A DNA stretch of 64,000 nt. Origin: Amphiura filiformis. Taxonomy: Eukaryota > Echinodermata > Ophiuroidea > Amphilepidida > Amphiuridae. Within the stretch, counting starts at the first letter, position 1; each line of letters begins with the position of its first letter. The notes below the pieces were generated by a model. It worked only from the letters and a program-made list of their open reading frames with translations, did no database searches and was not told where the DNA came from. Below, in pieces: positions 1 to 11,512 of this stretch. The translations under genes were made by a program, and so were the position numbers. The stretch covers positions 36,391,695 to 36,455,694 of the forward strand of contig NC_092646.1 in NCBI RefSeq assembly GCF_039555335.1. Reading direction: 5' to 3'.

Positions 1-242
1 AATTGTAAATATAGCATTACAAATTTTTGTGAGACAAAAATTATTTTCACTGGGCCAAAATTGAGACATACGGCCTCTGAGTAAACACCGACGCTCAGGT
101 GTGGCAACATTTTTCGCCAAGGTTGTAGATAGGTGGCATCTTCTAATCATCGGATTTTCACTGCCCCCTCCCTCCCCCACTGCACTATCACAGACGCGTT
201 ACAGAAATATTTAAAAGCTGCACAATGCAAGCCGCATAATAC

Positions 243-680
243 CTTCCATCATTGCTACTCTTTGAATGGTTAACAAGAACCCGTTATCAACTGTCTCATG
301 CTGGAATATACCATAGCGGTTCGATGCAATTACAAACGCTATCCACATGCTCTCACTGCTACCCGCTATACCAATACCAACTTCTTTTGGATAATCACCA
401 CGTATAGGTGTCCCTTTTTGTCCAGTAATACCGTAAACAGCTGTATTAAATGATGGTAATGTCCCATAACCTACTCCTATGGTGTCCTCGTAGGATATGT
501 TGGTTACTATTGGATGTACAGTAAACATTCCACCATCGTTTGAAGAAATAATTTGATAGCACAAAGGAAAGTTAATATCCTCCAAGTCATTGATGGAATA
601 AACATTTGGAAAGTTTGGTGATGACATGGAAAGCCTATCATCTTCGACCATTGTTAGTGACTCATATGATTGGCATATAT
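243..680 (-). CDS. Internal exon coding a divergent CUB domain
   Basis: 438 nt between TTATCCTCAG and a GTATTA donor, phase 1 at both ends, 145 full codons. The start ICQSYESLTMVEDDRLSMSS then PNFPNVYSIND matches the CUB opening (C...G/D-x-L-x-S-P-N-F/Y-P-x-x-Y), and the end GFLLTIQRV fits the last strand. Only two cysteines are present instead of four, so the domain is divergent. CUB domains bind proteins or glycans in secreted and membrane-attached extracellular proteins. The remaining exons were not found; the next ones lie beyond the left edge, and upstream exons within 0.7-13 kb were not recognised. It is a separate gene from the Calx-beta gene because that one ends in a membrane helix and stop. 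Confidence 0.62.
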
Positions 681-757
681 CTGAGGATAAGTAAGAGAGG
701 TCATACACATTTTTGTTAGGGATACAGGCTTGACTCTTGGCCTTGGGCCTTGGGCCA

Positions 758-1095
758 CAGTGGCATAACTAGGGTAGGTAGCGCCCGGGGCAAGAAACAA
801 AATTATCGCCCCTACACCGCCCCCCCCCCGCGAATATCTTAGACGCGGGCAATTCCAGAAACAATTGCGTGCGGAGCTCACAAAATTTTGGACAAATAAG
901 GCCTACCACTAATTAATTTTGGTTACTAGAAGTTGAATATCGGTCTTAAAAATGTTCTTTCAATTGATGTTGTGCTGAAATGCGTGCTAAGATTTTGACT
1001 TTTATCGCTCTGAATTGGTCAATTTGGCGCCCCCCTAAGGGTAGCGCCCGGGGCATGTTGCCCCCTCTACCCCCCTTCCTGTAGTTACGCCACTG
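758..1095. mobile_element. hAT-like MITE with perfect 8-bp target duplication
   Basis: Ends are CAGTGGCATAACTAGG and CCTGTAGTTACGCCACTG, and the element is flanked on both sides by TTGGGCCA (750-757 and 1096-1103). CAGTG-type termini with an 8-bp duplication are typical of the hAT superfamily. The interior carries GTAGCGCCCGGGGC-type GC blocks and no transposase. Confidence 0.8.
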
Positions 1096-1759
1096 TTGGG
1101 CCATTAAAATGTGATCGTGGATAATATTCGAATAAAGTATACAATATTTGGTAAATAAACAAATCCGTAGGGCCCGGTGTGCAATCTTGCCGACCATGTC
1201 AACGTCGTCTCGGAGCATTTGTGAATGGCTCTTCTGCGTCTTCATGTTTCTAGACGCAGCGCGAAATGTGCCCCGCGGAAACCTTTAATGCTCTACTTGC
1301 TAGCCATAGCCTTCAACATAATGACTCCAAGTTTTGATATGTTAATGAGAAAAACAGGGTCTTTCATTTAATATCAATATATTACATGATCATGATGATT
1401 ATCATTAATAAAAACACAGTAGACTAACAGAATCATGCTGTATAATTCAGTAATTCCATAAGGAATTAGTCACATGACAAGAAACAATATTAACGTATTC
1501 TTTTTGCATAAGTGGGTCCGGTGACAACCCACCGACATTCCACCTGTGCACTAAAACCCCCAAAATAGCCACCAAAAGACTAAGACTAATCATGGGACCA
1601 TTTTTGTTCACTATTTTCTTGTATTCTATCATGTCACATAACATTAGAAATATAAAGTACTCCCTATTCTAGAAAAATACAGCACTTTTGCAAAGTCATA
1701 GGCTGTAAGAAAACATGCAAATTTGACTTTTATTGCCAGACCTTGCCAGTTAGAACTAA

Positions 1760-2436
1760 CCCAGGAAACACAAAAACGTTTTAAAAACGTTTTAAATAAG
1801 TTATATTTTGGCTTTTGGTTTAGGTAAAAACGTTTTAATAACATTAAAATGTCGGGTTATATAAAGGTCATGATAACGTTTTAAAACGTTTTGTATGAAA
1901 ACACACTACAACAATATATTTAAATGTTTTCAAAAAATGTTATTGTAAACTAATTTTACAAACATTTTTGCCAAATATTGTGTCAATACTTAAATAACAT
2001 TATGTTAAAATGTTTGAACCCAGCAAACACAGAAATGTTCTTAAAATGTTTTTTTCAAAACCTTTTAATAACATTTAAATGTCGGGTTATAAAAGGTCAT
2101 AAAAACGTTTTTAAAACGTTATTGAAAATATTTTTCGCAAAATATTTTTTCAACCCCAAAATAACATTCTGTTTAGAATGTTTTGTATCAAGGTTTTAAG
2201 AATGTTTTTGGAATGTTATTAAAACGTTTTTATACCCTTTATATAACCCGACATTTAAACGTTTTCTGTAAAACATTTTTGTTTGCTGAGCAGTAGATTA
2301 TCAAAAATGTTTTTAAGGTTATGAAAACGTTTTATACTCTTAATATACCCTTTATATAACCCGACATTTAAACGTTTTCTGACAACCTTTTATAACCTTT
2401 TGCGAATGATGTCGAAAACGTTTTGTGTTTGCTGGG
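1760..2436. repeat. AACGTTTT fold-back element (nested copy inside)
   Basis: Terminal inverted CCCAGGAAACACAAAAACG / CGTTTTGTGTTTGCTGGG, with AAAACGTTTT and GTCGGGTTATA(T)AAAGG motifs repeated in both orientations. A second pair of ends (CCCAGCAAACACAGAA near 2019 and TTTGTTTGCTGAGC near 2290) shows a nested copy. A related copy lies at 61398-61756. Confidence 0.7.
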
Positions 2437-3832
2437 TATCTGTACAGTATATTATTAGCTCCGTGTGCTAGCCATAGGCTTCAACATAAAAAAGTCCAAG
2501 TTTTGAGATATCAAGAGCTATCTCAAAAACCGCTGAACCAATACTAGGCTTGATTCTACTCATTTTAATGCATTTTTCATGCTGATTCCAAATATAGTCA
2601 TGGAAATTAACAATATCGAATTGAAACTTGTCGTCTGCAGTTGACAAATAAATATGCAGTACAGCTTCAGAACAAATAATTGTATTCACAATATTTTAAC
2701 ATAGAAAGCTGTTTTCTGTCTCTTTGAGAGTTCACATAGAAAAACTGCCTACAAAAACTCATACATCACTGCAAGAGCCTTGCAGGCTTAGGTAATCGCA
2801 TCACACGGGAAGGGAAGATATTTTAACATGGTGGAGGCAGGTGTCGCACTTAGTCTTAAAAATGCTACATGATGCAGTCATGTCTACAGTAGAATTCATC
2901 TCGACCTTTACAGGACTTAAACCCCATTAAAAGCTATTAAACCAAGATAACACTCATTGAAACAGCTGAACTGATTAAATCGGATCTTCTCTGGTTGTGC
3001 ACAAGTGTCTGTTTTACATGTGCGACATCGCAATAAAGCTGGTATTATAGCTTCAGTTGGGTAACCGATTATAAAGGAAACGGAAGGAAACAATGGTATG
3101 TGGACCTTTGTTCACGAAATTAGACAATGGCCTGCTTTTTGTTAACCAGCATTCTTGAAAATGAGCAACATAATGATTGTTGACATAACACGGTTTGGAA
3201 ATAATTTCTTCATATTTTTGGTGTTATCTGTCGTTTACATATCCTTCCTAAAACACAAAAGTGCGACCCTCTCCAAACACCTAAATTAGCTAAAAATTTA
3301 GGACATGTTACAAAACTATATTTTCTAGAATTTCACAGAATATTTTAAATGTAGCTTGTACCGTTTTTTTGTGGCATCCTTCAGAACGGAGCGGTCCGTT
3401 ACCAATATAGCTCAATATTTTCGGTCAAATCTCCATTCAATTAACACGGGGAGTTGGCTAGCTATGAGCTAGCTATGCTTTGTCCTCACTCATATTCTAC
3501 GAAAGTGCGACCCCTTCTGAACATCTAACCTAGCTGTAATTTTAGGTCATGTTAGAGAAATATATTTGCTAGAAGTTTGGAGAATACTTAAAATATTGGC
3601 TGGTTATTTTTCACACAGTGATGTTAACTAGTCAATTAAGTGCCCATTCTTCCAACATATATCATTTGTAGAGGTCACGCGTCAATGGTGAGAGCACTGT
3701 GTATTGTGTATAGGAAAACGGACAGTAACTGCAGTATGACTCTAAATTACATGTTAAATAGTACAAGGCCCTAAGGGGTGATTTTTGGTTTGGGATCTTT
3801 TGTCCTATACTATTAAAACTAATATGTTTATG

Positions 3833-4745
3833 GCATCCTTACACCTCAAAGAATAAAACTGGAATTGCTTCAATACTTTTCTATGCCCCCTATGCTTCCC
3901 ACGAGGGGTCCAAGGTCATAATGGGGTCAAAAGTTAATATCTGTTCTATCATGCTGTAATATATCTCAAATTATTCCTTTCAAAGTCAATTGTCATATCG
4001 CACTAGAATGCTTAGTTCAGGAGTTATAGAGTAAGCCAAATTTTCAAAAATGCACCGATTAAATCACAATATGTGTCAACTTACTCCTCTTGGCAAACCA
4101 AATAGGAAAATAATTTAATAATTTATTTGAGAATCAAATGAAATCATGGGTCAAATGTGATGCGATCAAGCAAAATCAGTCGGAGCTCGGAAATATTGAT
4201 TTGGAGGTATAATAGCCAAGCAAAGGAAATATTTCCTTTTGTGTCCTGTTGTTTTGTAAACTCTTTAATTGCTCATATCTTTGTATATGGGTGTTCAATT
4301 TCAATGGGGTTTGCTTCAAAATCCCGCTTTGTAAATGCTTTTTACTATCCTATAAGAAACTGTAATTTTATTATTGCCGAGTTCCGACTGATTTTGCTTG
4401 ATCGCATCACAAATGTGTACATATTTCTATTGGACTTCAAATGGCTGCATGAACTATAAAGGGGACACGACAATACAAAACATGCACTTAAATTATAAAA
4501 TTACGTATAATGTTTGAAATTTCTAATGTTTAGTAATTTGAGACCAGCTTCAATGAAATCGGACTATTTTGTAATTGTGACCCCTGTTTATCTCTTGACC
4601 TATTTGAACTTATAACTCCTGAACTAAGCACCGTAGAAAGATATAACAATTGACATTTTTATTCCGTGTGATGACATGTGATAAACAATTTGAGTTACAT
4701 TACAACATGGTGGGACTATTTTAAAGTCCCCTCACAGTGACCTAC
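3833..4745. repeat. GGCATCCTT fold-back element, partial copy
   Basis: TTATGGCATCCTTACACCTC, CACGAGGGGTCCAAGGTCAT and TGCTTAGTTCAGGAGTTATA are mirrored in CTCCTGAACTAAGCACCGTA further right. It is related to 6668-7499 and split by the MITE at 4157-4410. The right end is degraded. Confidence 0.6.
4157..4410. mobile_element. MITE nested in the GGCATCCTT element
   Basis: Near-perfect terminal inverted repeats GTGATGCGATCAAGCAAAAT (left) and ATTTTGCTTGATCGCATCAC (right), about 34 bp with CAGTCGGA(A/G)CTCGG inside. No transposase. Confidence 0.75.
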
Positions 4746-4849
4746 CAGTAACGTTCGAAGTGCCTACGTTCTGCGTTCGAATGTCCAACGTTGAGCGTTC
4801 GACTCGATTCGTTCAACTATCGAGAAGGTCGTTCGTCAAACTACTAACA
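4746..4849. repeat. Degenerate CGTTCGA / TCGAATG repeats
   Basis: Repeated CGTTCGA, TTCGACTCGATTCGTTC words. The same kind of sequence returns at 5575-5995 (TCGAATGCTCGCTCGAACC, GCTAGTTAGACCCGTCG); the intervening DNA holds the mariner-type MITE. Confidence 0.5.
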
Positions 4850-5191
4850 TACCGTAAAACCTCGTCTACAAGCATACAGAGTGCCTTTGATGAAAGCTAA
4901 GTTAATCCAGGTGCCATCCATCGACATTATGGAGTTCGAGCAAATAAATTACCGATACAAGCATATTATCTATCTAAAAAAAATTAAATTTAGATGTTTT
5001 TTAACCATAATGTACCAAATGAGGGGTAGCCCATTAGAAAATCCGATTTTTTTTTAAAGATTCACCTAAAGCATAATACAAACGAGAACTATTGTAAGAT
5101 CAATCTATTAATATTGGCATATTTACGGTCGTTTCGCATTAATTTAGCTTTCTAAAACACTTTATATGCTTGTAGACGAGGTTTTACGGTA
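4850..5191. mobile_element. Mariner-type MITE with TA ends
   Basis: TACCGTAAAACCTCGTCTAC at the left is matched by GTAGACGAGGTTTTACGGTA at the right, 342 bp apart, consistent with insertion at TA. Interior AT-rich. Confidence 0.75.
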
Positions 5192-5574
5192 TAAAATTAT
5201 TGCACATAAATTGGAAAAATGAGGAGAAGTCATGAAGCCGATCATTTGAACGACGATAAAATGAACCAATTAGAAAGTCTAATTCTGACCACCAGAAAAC
5301 ACAATGATTATAAAAGTTTACTCGCGATCGATTGGTCACTCGAAAGGAAAACGTAATATCGGGCTTTAAAGCGTTGAGCGAAACTGTACCTCTCGACGGC
5401 AGAAATCCTTTCAAGTTTATCTTTTAAAGCATTCACGCTTTACGTTTATGCTAAGGACATGTGTCGATACAGACTTAAACACCAAGATGTGAAACGAGAA
5501 ATTATGAAAGTCGTGAAACAAACTATCGAATTATATAATGTCGACTGATGAACGTTCATGGAACTGTCGAAAGT

Positions 5575-5995
5575 TATACCCGTCGGATGGTAGCTCGACC
5601 CGTTGAATACTCGTTCGACCTCTCCAATGATCGCCCGACCCTTCGAATGCTCGCTCGAACTAGCTCTACCACAAGGCCTTTTTTAAACAAACTATAATAA
5701 CAAACTTCAAGACACCGTGCAAAATCATGAGAACTGCTAAAAACCCAGTGACCGCTCACCCCGAGAGGTAAGCGGTCACTGGTTTGTGAGCTTTTACTAG
5801 GTTTTCAGTTTTCAGGATGGTGTCTCGGAGTATATAGTGTGTTAAAAATGCCCTGTGGTAGGGCTAGCTCGAACAGTGGAATGCTATTTAGACCCCTCGA
5901 ATGCTCGCTCGAACCATTGAATGCTAGTTAGACACGTCGAATACTCGCTCGACTCGTCGGATGTTAGTTAGACCCGTCGAATACTCGTTGGAACG
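5575..5995. repeat. Degenerate short tandem repeat (TCGAATGCTCGCTCGAACC type)
   Basis: At least eight imperfect units of about 20 bp of the form CGAATGCTCGCTCGA / CGAATACTCGTTCGA in two blocks (5575-5665 and 5870-5995). A hairpin AGTGACCGCTCACC / GGTAAGCGGTCACT lies between them near 5750-5780. Confidence 0.55.
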
Positions 5996-6069
5996 TAAGA
6001 CTTTTTACATTAGAAACTTTTGAATAAGCGGGAAAATGAGCAAATGAACAGGATTGGGTCAAATTACGT

Positions 6070-6205
6070 GATTGCGCACATAAATGCGTACAAACGCGTA
6101 ACGAAATGCGTAAAAAAGCATCATTGCGCAAGTAATAATTGCGTAAGTGCGTAAAATGCGTTACGAAATGTGTCGATTGCGTAACAAAATGCGTCTAAAT
6201 GCGTC
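6070..6205. repeat. GCGTAA-type degenerate repeat
   Basis: The words ATTGCGCA, AATGCGTAA, AATGCGTTACGAAATG recur about ten times in 135 bp. Confidence 0.5.
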
Positions 6206-6667
6206 ATTTTCAACCTTTTGGTCATTTCGATCCTAAAGTTCAAAGCATCAACATGAATACATTTAAATCTTACGATTGTTCCCGGTGCGACAGGACGATC
6301 TTCGCTATTGATTCGCCTGAGTCCTCATCCTCTTCCTTCTCCTCCTCATCTCCTTCTTCTTCGGGGTGGACGTGTCGCTTGTGTCTCTGGAGATCGTACT
6401 TGCCAGGAGGTCATAGGTCTTCTTGTGGTCATATGGCCAGATCACATTCTTTGGCTTCCAAAATTGACCAGAAGAACCATTTTATATTAGAGTAATTATC
6501 AGTTATGCTATTTGAGGTCATAGGGCATCCAGAGGTCACCTGAATCATTTAGCTGCTGCCTGATAATCGTGTCTCTTCAATCACAGCAGTTGCTTATATC
6601 TTGTCTCTATATTTCGTTTTGTGAGCTGGTCAGTGGTTCAGTGAAGGGCCCTCCCGTGATAGAGTGC

Positions 6668-7499
6668 ATGGCGCTATTGGCAGATTTTAGTGGTAGCATC
6701 TAGCTTTCCTACATCACTGGAACCAATGTTTTTTGGCATCCTTACACCACAAAGGATAAAACTAAAATCGGTTCCATTTTTTCTATGCCTCCTATGCGTC
6801 CCACGAGGGGTCGAAGGTCATAATAGGACCAAATTTAAAATTTGTTCTGTCATGTTGTAATATACCTCAAATTGCTTCTCTCATTGCTAGGAATAACAAA
6901 GTCAATTGTCATATTGCACGAGGGTGCTTAGTTCAGGAGTTGTAGCGTAAATAAGGTCAAATGTCAAATGTCTCAATGCAAAGAAGCCACATTTTCAAAT
7001 TGAACCGATTCAATTGAAATTAGTCTTAAATTACTCCTCTCGGCAAACCAAATAGGGAAATATTTTATTGAGAAATGTATAACCAAGGAATCGGTTGAAA
7101 TCATGTACTAATATTGTAAAATATATAAAATATTTGAGATTTCTTATGTTAAGGGGAGTAATTTGAGACCAGTTTCGATGAAATCAGACCAATTCTTAAT
7201 TTGGACCTCTGTGTATAAAATTGTTGACATTTGACCTATTGGACCATAACTCCTGAACTAAGCACCGTTGAAAAATATGACAACTGACTTTCTTTATTGA
7301 TGAAAGGTACAATTTGAAATAACATGCAAAAAGCTGGGACTATTTTTACATTTTGACCCCACTGTGACCTCCGACCCCTAGTGGGAGGCATCAGACAAAA
7401 TGGATCAAATCAAATGTGTATCATTTCTGGTTAAAGGATGCCAAAAAACATTGGTTCCAATAATGTAGGAAAATAAAATCCAAAACCCATAGCGCCAAG
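6668..7499. repeat. GGCATCCTT fold-back element, full copy
   Basis: Left GGAACCAATGTTTTTTGGCA is the inverse of right TGCCAAAAAACATTGGTTCC, and the arms reach outward to ATGGCGCTATTGG / CATAGCGCCAAG. About 830 bp, imperfectly palindromic throughout. The 3833-4745 copy is a relative. Confidence 0.75.
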
Positions 7500-7989
7500 C
7501 ACTAATACCCTTGTTGTCTACTAACCGAATCGAGAAGTACCTTGACCAGTTTAAGAATTAGTGAACGTGATTCTTCGTAGAACTCTGTTTCAGCTTATTA
7601 TGGTATTGTATTGGTAAATCTGTTTGGTTTGCTTCTTTTGTTTTGGTGTTGTTTTTGTACTTTTGTTCGAAAAAGGCACAGAATAATCTTCTAGGTTAAT
7701 TATTTCGATATTTGCGCAGCAATAATTCACACAATTTTGTACAATGAAAAATCAATTATATAAGTTTTCAGATTTCCGTTTAGCCCTTGAAAGCAAAATT
7801 TTATTTATTCAACTACTTAATACAAGTATACAAAATTCATATATCCAAAGAGAGTATCAAAATGTTATTTTTCATAATAAATAAAAAAAACTGCCTTGAA
7901 AATAAAATAATAAAACAAATCAATAAAAAGGAAATAAATAAATATATGATTTTGTTAATTGTGTTTATCTTAATTGACTAAGACGATTA

Positions 7990-8160
7990 TTCGCCAGCAA
8001 AGTGGTTGCATAACTCCCTGGTAACTGGATCACGCACCTTTTGGAGTTAGTAGTACATGTCATAGACTTGCGATCATTTCGATCGTGGTGCAGAACTCGA
8101 ACGCGTGATCCAGTTGCCATAGTGATAACCAGTTTACACGTAACACTTCGCTGGCGAATT
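7990..8160. repeat. Short fold-back MITE (TTCGCCAGCRAAGTG ends)
   Basis: Arms TTCGCCAGCAAAGTGGTTGC / CACTTCGCTGGCGAATT and GTAACTGGATCACGC / GCGTGATCCAGTTGCC face each other over about 170 bp. Confidence 0.65.
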
Positions 8161-8164
8161 CTAA

Positions 8165-8345
8165 AAAATAGAACACACACTCACACCCACATACCTGTAC
8201 ATCCTACACATCCATACATTAGCACACCACCCTCCACCACATACATGTACATCGTCATAACATCCCTCCATACACAAACACCCCATCATATTCATTCACA
8301 ATGCGTCACACACGCACATCAACATGCAACTATATACACACGTAC
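8165..8345. repeat. CA-rich low-complexity tract
   Basis: Strongly C/A-biased sequence with ACACAC, CATACA and CACCC words (for example ACACACACTCACACCCAC). No gene signal. Confidence 0.6.
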
Positions 8346-8714
8346 AATCAAAAATAAGGTTTTCTTAAAATTTATATAGCCTATATATTACTAAGGCCTT
8401 CACAAAAAGTAACGAAGCCGTTATAGTCTATTAATAGTATTTACAACGGTAGCTTCCTCTATTAACATAAAAAGAACGATGGCCTATCTACGCACATTTT
8501 AATATGCCTCATTCATCTGATGCAGTTCATATTAACAACATAGTAGTGTTTTAAATACCCTAATGTAAAAGTTGCAGCAATTTGTATTGATTTGAATTTA
8601 GCGCGAGGTAAATGGAGTCACTGTGGCGTGTTTAACATGCTTGTGAAATAACCATTTATCTCTGTAAACTTTTAAATTCCAGGTTTTTTACCTTAAAAAC
8701 ATTACTGTGTTGTT

Positions 8715-9010
8715 AAGGCAACATTCTCTTTTTGGTGGAAATTTTTGGCGGGAAATAATCCCGCCAAAATGCTAATCTTTTTCAACTGGCAGCTTAGATC
8801 ATGACTTTTATATAATTAGTTGGAATTAACACATATAAATCTTGATTGGTTTACACAGTCGTTGAGGTTTTGGATAAAAAAGACATGTACTCGGTGTATT
8901 TTGAAACTCGAGGCCACAATTCTTCTCAAATTAGCCGCAAATCACAATTTATGGGAAAGGACGTTGTTTGCGGAGCCTAAATTGGATTTGATTTAATTTC
9001 ACAATATTTC
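8715..9010. repeat. Dispersed repeat, plus orientation
   Basis: TTGGCGGGAAATAATCCCGCC, GGTGTATTTTGAAACTCGAGG and GACGTTGTTTGCGGAGCC recur inverted at about 30000-30400. Function unknown; probably a non-autonomous element. Confidence 0.6.
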
Positions 9011-9401
9011 TAAGTTGGGAATTACGGCCTGTCAATACGCGATTTTTGAAGCCAATCAGATTCATAAATATGTGTTATTTTGAACAAATTTATCAATAGT
9101 TTTGAAGTTATAGGCTTATTTATAACGGCTGCGGGACTTTCTGTGAAGACAAAATTGCATAGTATATGAATTAGCATCTACTAAATATTATAACTCGTCC
9201 ACATGAAAATATACTTCACTCACACACATCCTAATCACTCCTTTGCACACCCACATTCATTAAAGTAAAATTCAAGTATTTTCTGAGTATTGCTCTAATA
9301 TTTTTAGCTACCGGTAGATATATTTTAAATTTATAAAGGTATGTATGTATGTATGTATGTAGGTCGCCTTTGTATCTAAAAATCTGTAAGATTTCTTTTT
9401 C

Positions 9402-10085
9402 AACACTGGTGTTGTTGTGATGACCTTCTGTTTAAATCACGTTGTTGCTTAGCAACGCGGCTGCCAGTTGGTTTTTCTTCAGTTAGGTTAGATTGTATTG
9501 CCCCTCGTCTTAGTTCATGGTGGTGCCTTGTTGCCTAATTATCACCGTTTCTTTGATCCATCACTTGCATTTATCTGCCTCTTCGCCTAGAATCTTAGCC
9601 TCCTCCCAGTCAATAATACGGTCTTTTTCAAGAACCTGTCTGTGATGGCCGATTTATTGATTGTTGATAGAGAAGCTTTTCTGTTCTCTCTTTTGCGAAT
9701 TTTACACACGCCGTATGCCTCTGCGCCCTATTTTCTTCAAGCCAATTGCTGAATTTTCTACCCGTCTCACCGACACCAGTCTCATTACAATTCTTGCATG
9801 GCATGGAATAAAAAACCTCGGTGGTGTTTTTTTAATCTTTAGGGTGCATGAGCATTTCACTTAAGGTGCATGAGGTTTCATAGCAGCGGATATATTGGCA
9901 CTCTTATGCGTTTTAGCAATACGCTCTGATACGCTCTCTAGCCTACATACGGGATGACGATTACGACAAGATATCACGTGTTTGACGATTTTCTAAAGAA
10001 GAAACCAACCTGGCAACCGCGTTGCTGAGCAACAACGTGTTGTAAACCGATGGTCACCACTTTGTCACAACAACATCAATCTGGC
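9402..10085. mobile_element. Penelope-like insertion with inverted flanking repeats
   Basis: The left flank GTTGTTGCTTAGCAACGCGGC (9440 region, inside a GGTGTTGTTGTGATGACC block) is repeated inverted at the right (GCCACCGCGTT-type CCGCGTTGCTGAGCAACAAC, 10018-10040, then GTCACAACAACATC to 10085). The GIY-YIG remnant lies between. Inverted terminal copies are known for Penelope-like elements. Confidence 0.6.
9485..9830 (-). pseudogene. Penelope-like element remnant: GIY-YIG endonuclease end
   Basis: On the minus strand the reading EVFYSMPCKNCNETGVGETG followed by RKFSNWLEENR matches the GIY-YIG region of Penelope-like retroelements (P-C-x-N-C-x-x-x-Y-x-G-E-T-G-R-x-x-x-x-R-L-x-E-H). Downstream, with stops and shifts, come the hallmarks of the C-terminus (DWEEAKIL, TMN-x-D-x-x-QYNL). 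The catalytic Tyr of Y-V/I-G is replaced by Gly, and frameshifts make it dead. Confidence 0.75.
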
Positions 10086-10094
10086 AGATTTTGA

Positions 10095-11040
10095 TATAAT
10101 ATTGAATGGCTGAGCATGATACCATAACATATCGGATGAGTCATAAAAATATCGGACGAGCCAACGGCGAGTTCGATATTTGTATGACGAATCCGATATG
10201 TTATGGTATCAAGCGAAATAAGCCATCCAATATTATCATTATTAGGCTTTCTTAACTCCTAATAACCCTGAAAACATAATAATGATATAATATTGGATGG
10301 CTGAGCATGATACCATAACATATCGGATGAGTCATAAAAATATCGGACGAGCCAACGGCGAGTTCGATATTTGTATGACGAATCCGATATGTTATGGTAT
10401 CATGCGAAATAAGCCATCCAATATTATCATTATTATGTTTTCTTAACTCCTAATAACCCTGAAAACATAATAATGATATAATATTGGATGGTTGAGCATG
10501 ATACCATAACATATCGGATGAGTCATAAAAATATCGGACGAGCCAACGGCGAGTTCGATATTTGTATGACGAATCCGATATGTTATGGTATCATGCGAAA
10601 TAAGCCATCCAATATTATCATTATGTTTTCTTAACTCCTAATAACCCTGAAAACATAATAATGATAGTTGATTGGTTATTGCGTTTTTAAAGTATCGGAT
10701 GAGTCATAAAAATATCGGACGAGCCAACGGCGAGTTCGATATTTGTATGACGAATCCGATATGTTATGGTATCATGCGAAATAAGCCATCCAATATTATC
10801 ATTATTAGGCTTTCTTAACTCCTAATAACCATGAAAACATAATAATGATATAATATTGGATGGCTGAGCATGATACCATAACATATCGGATGAGTCATAA
10901 AAATATCGGACGAGCCAACGGCGAGTTCGATATTTGTATGACTCATCCGATATGTTATGGTATCAAGCGAAATAAGCCATCCAATATTATCATTATTAGG
11001 TTTTCTTAACTCCTAATAACCCTGAAAACATAATAATGAT
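10095..11040. repeat. Tandem array of five palindromic ~190-bp units
   Basis: Each unit is a long imperfect palindrome: GATACCATAACATATCGGAT on one arm and ATCCGATATGTTATGGTATC on the other, around ATATCGGACGAGCCAACGGC. Centres repeat near 10141, 10332, 10523, 10694 and 10897 (191 bp spacing for the first three). The fourth unit has lost its left arm and carries GATAGTTGATTGGTTATTGC instead. Units are separated by GGTTTTCTTAACTCCTAATA. Confidence 0.85.
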
Positions 11041-11050
11041 TTTTATTGGA

Positions 11051-11170
11051 CTACTCCCCATTCCAGAAAAATACAGAACTATTTTTTTTAGATTACAAAT
11101 CTATCATCCTGTTTTGTTAAATGAACCATAGCTAAATCCTATTCCTTTAGTTTCTGGAATGGGGAGAAGA
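11051..11170. repeat. Short inverted repeat abutting the palindromic array
   Basis: CTACTCCCCATTCCAGAAA and TTTCTGGAATGGGGAGAAG face each other. A relative of one end occurs at 1668-1695 (ACTCCCTATTCTAGAAAAAT). Confidence 0.6.
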
Positions 11171-11265
11171 ACTATGAAATTCGTCTTTATTTTCAGCAAC
11201 AGTCCTAGTGAACATGTTCAGTAATTGTCTATATTGTAACTTATGTATGCATATGTACAGCAAAA

Positions 11266-11512
11266 CTGAGCGCAAGAAGACCGTAAGTCCACTTGGCCCC
11301 TCAACATGTATGCACTAAATTTGCGTATAGTTTCGTATAGTTTGGTACTGTTTAATACATGTCAGGGGCCAAAACAGATCCTTCACCCATGTTCCAGGAT
11401 TTTTGATCCTGGAACATGTATTACACATTATCAAACCCTAAGAAACTATACGTAACTTTAGTGTATACATGTTGAGGCGCCAAGTGGACTTATGGTCTTC
11501 TTGCGCTCAGGT
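11266..11512. mobile_element. GCGCAAGAAGACC fold-back MITE, copy 1
   Basis: TGAGCGCAAGAAGACCGTAA with GTCCACTTGGCCCCTCAACA at the left is mirrored by TTGAGGCGCCAAGTGGACTT and ATGGTCTTCTTGCGCTCA at the right. A central TGTTCCAGGATTTTTGATCCTGGAACA hairpin marks the axis. Copy 2 is at 24841-25099. Confidence 0.8.

Noticed and set aside
6199-6495. 98-codon plus-strand frame with a Ser-rich run
   Set aside because: Comes from a TCCTCATCCTCTTCC-type simple sequence; no splice sites, no conserved motif.
10095-11040. CRISPR-like array (regular ~190-bp spacing)
   Set aside because: Units are long palindromes without variable spacers, and the genome is eukaryotic.
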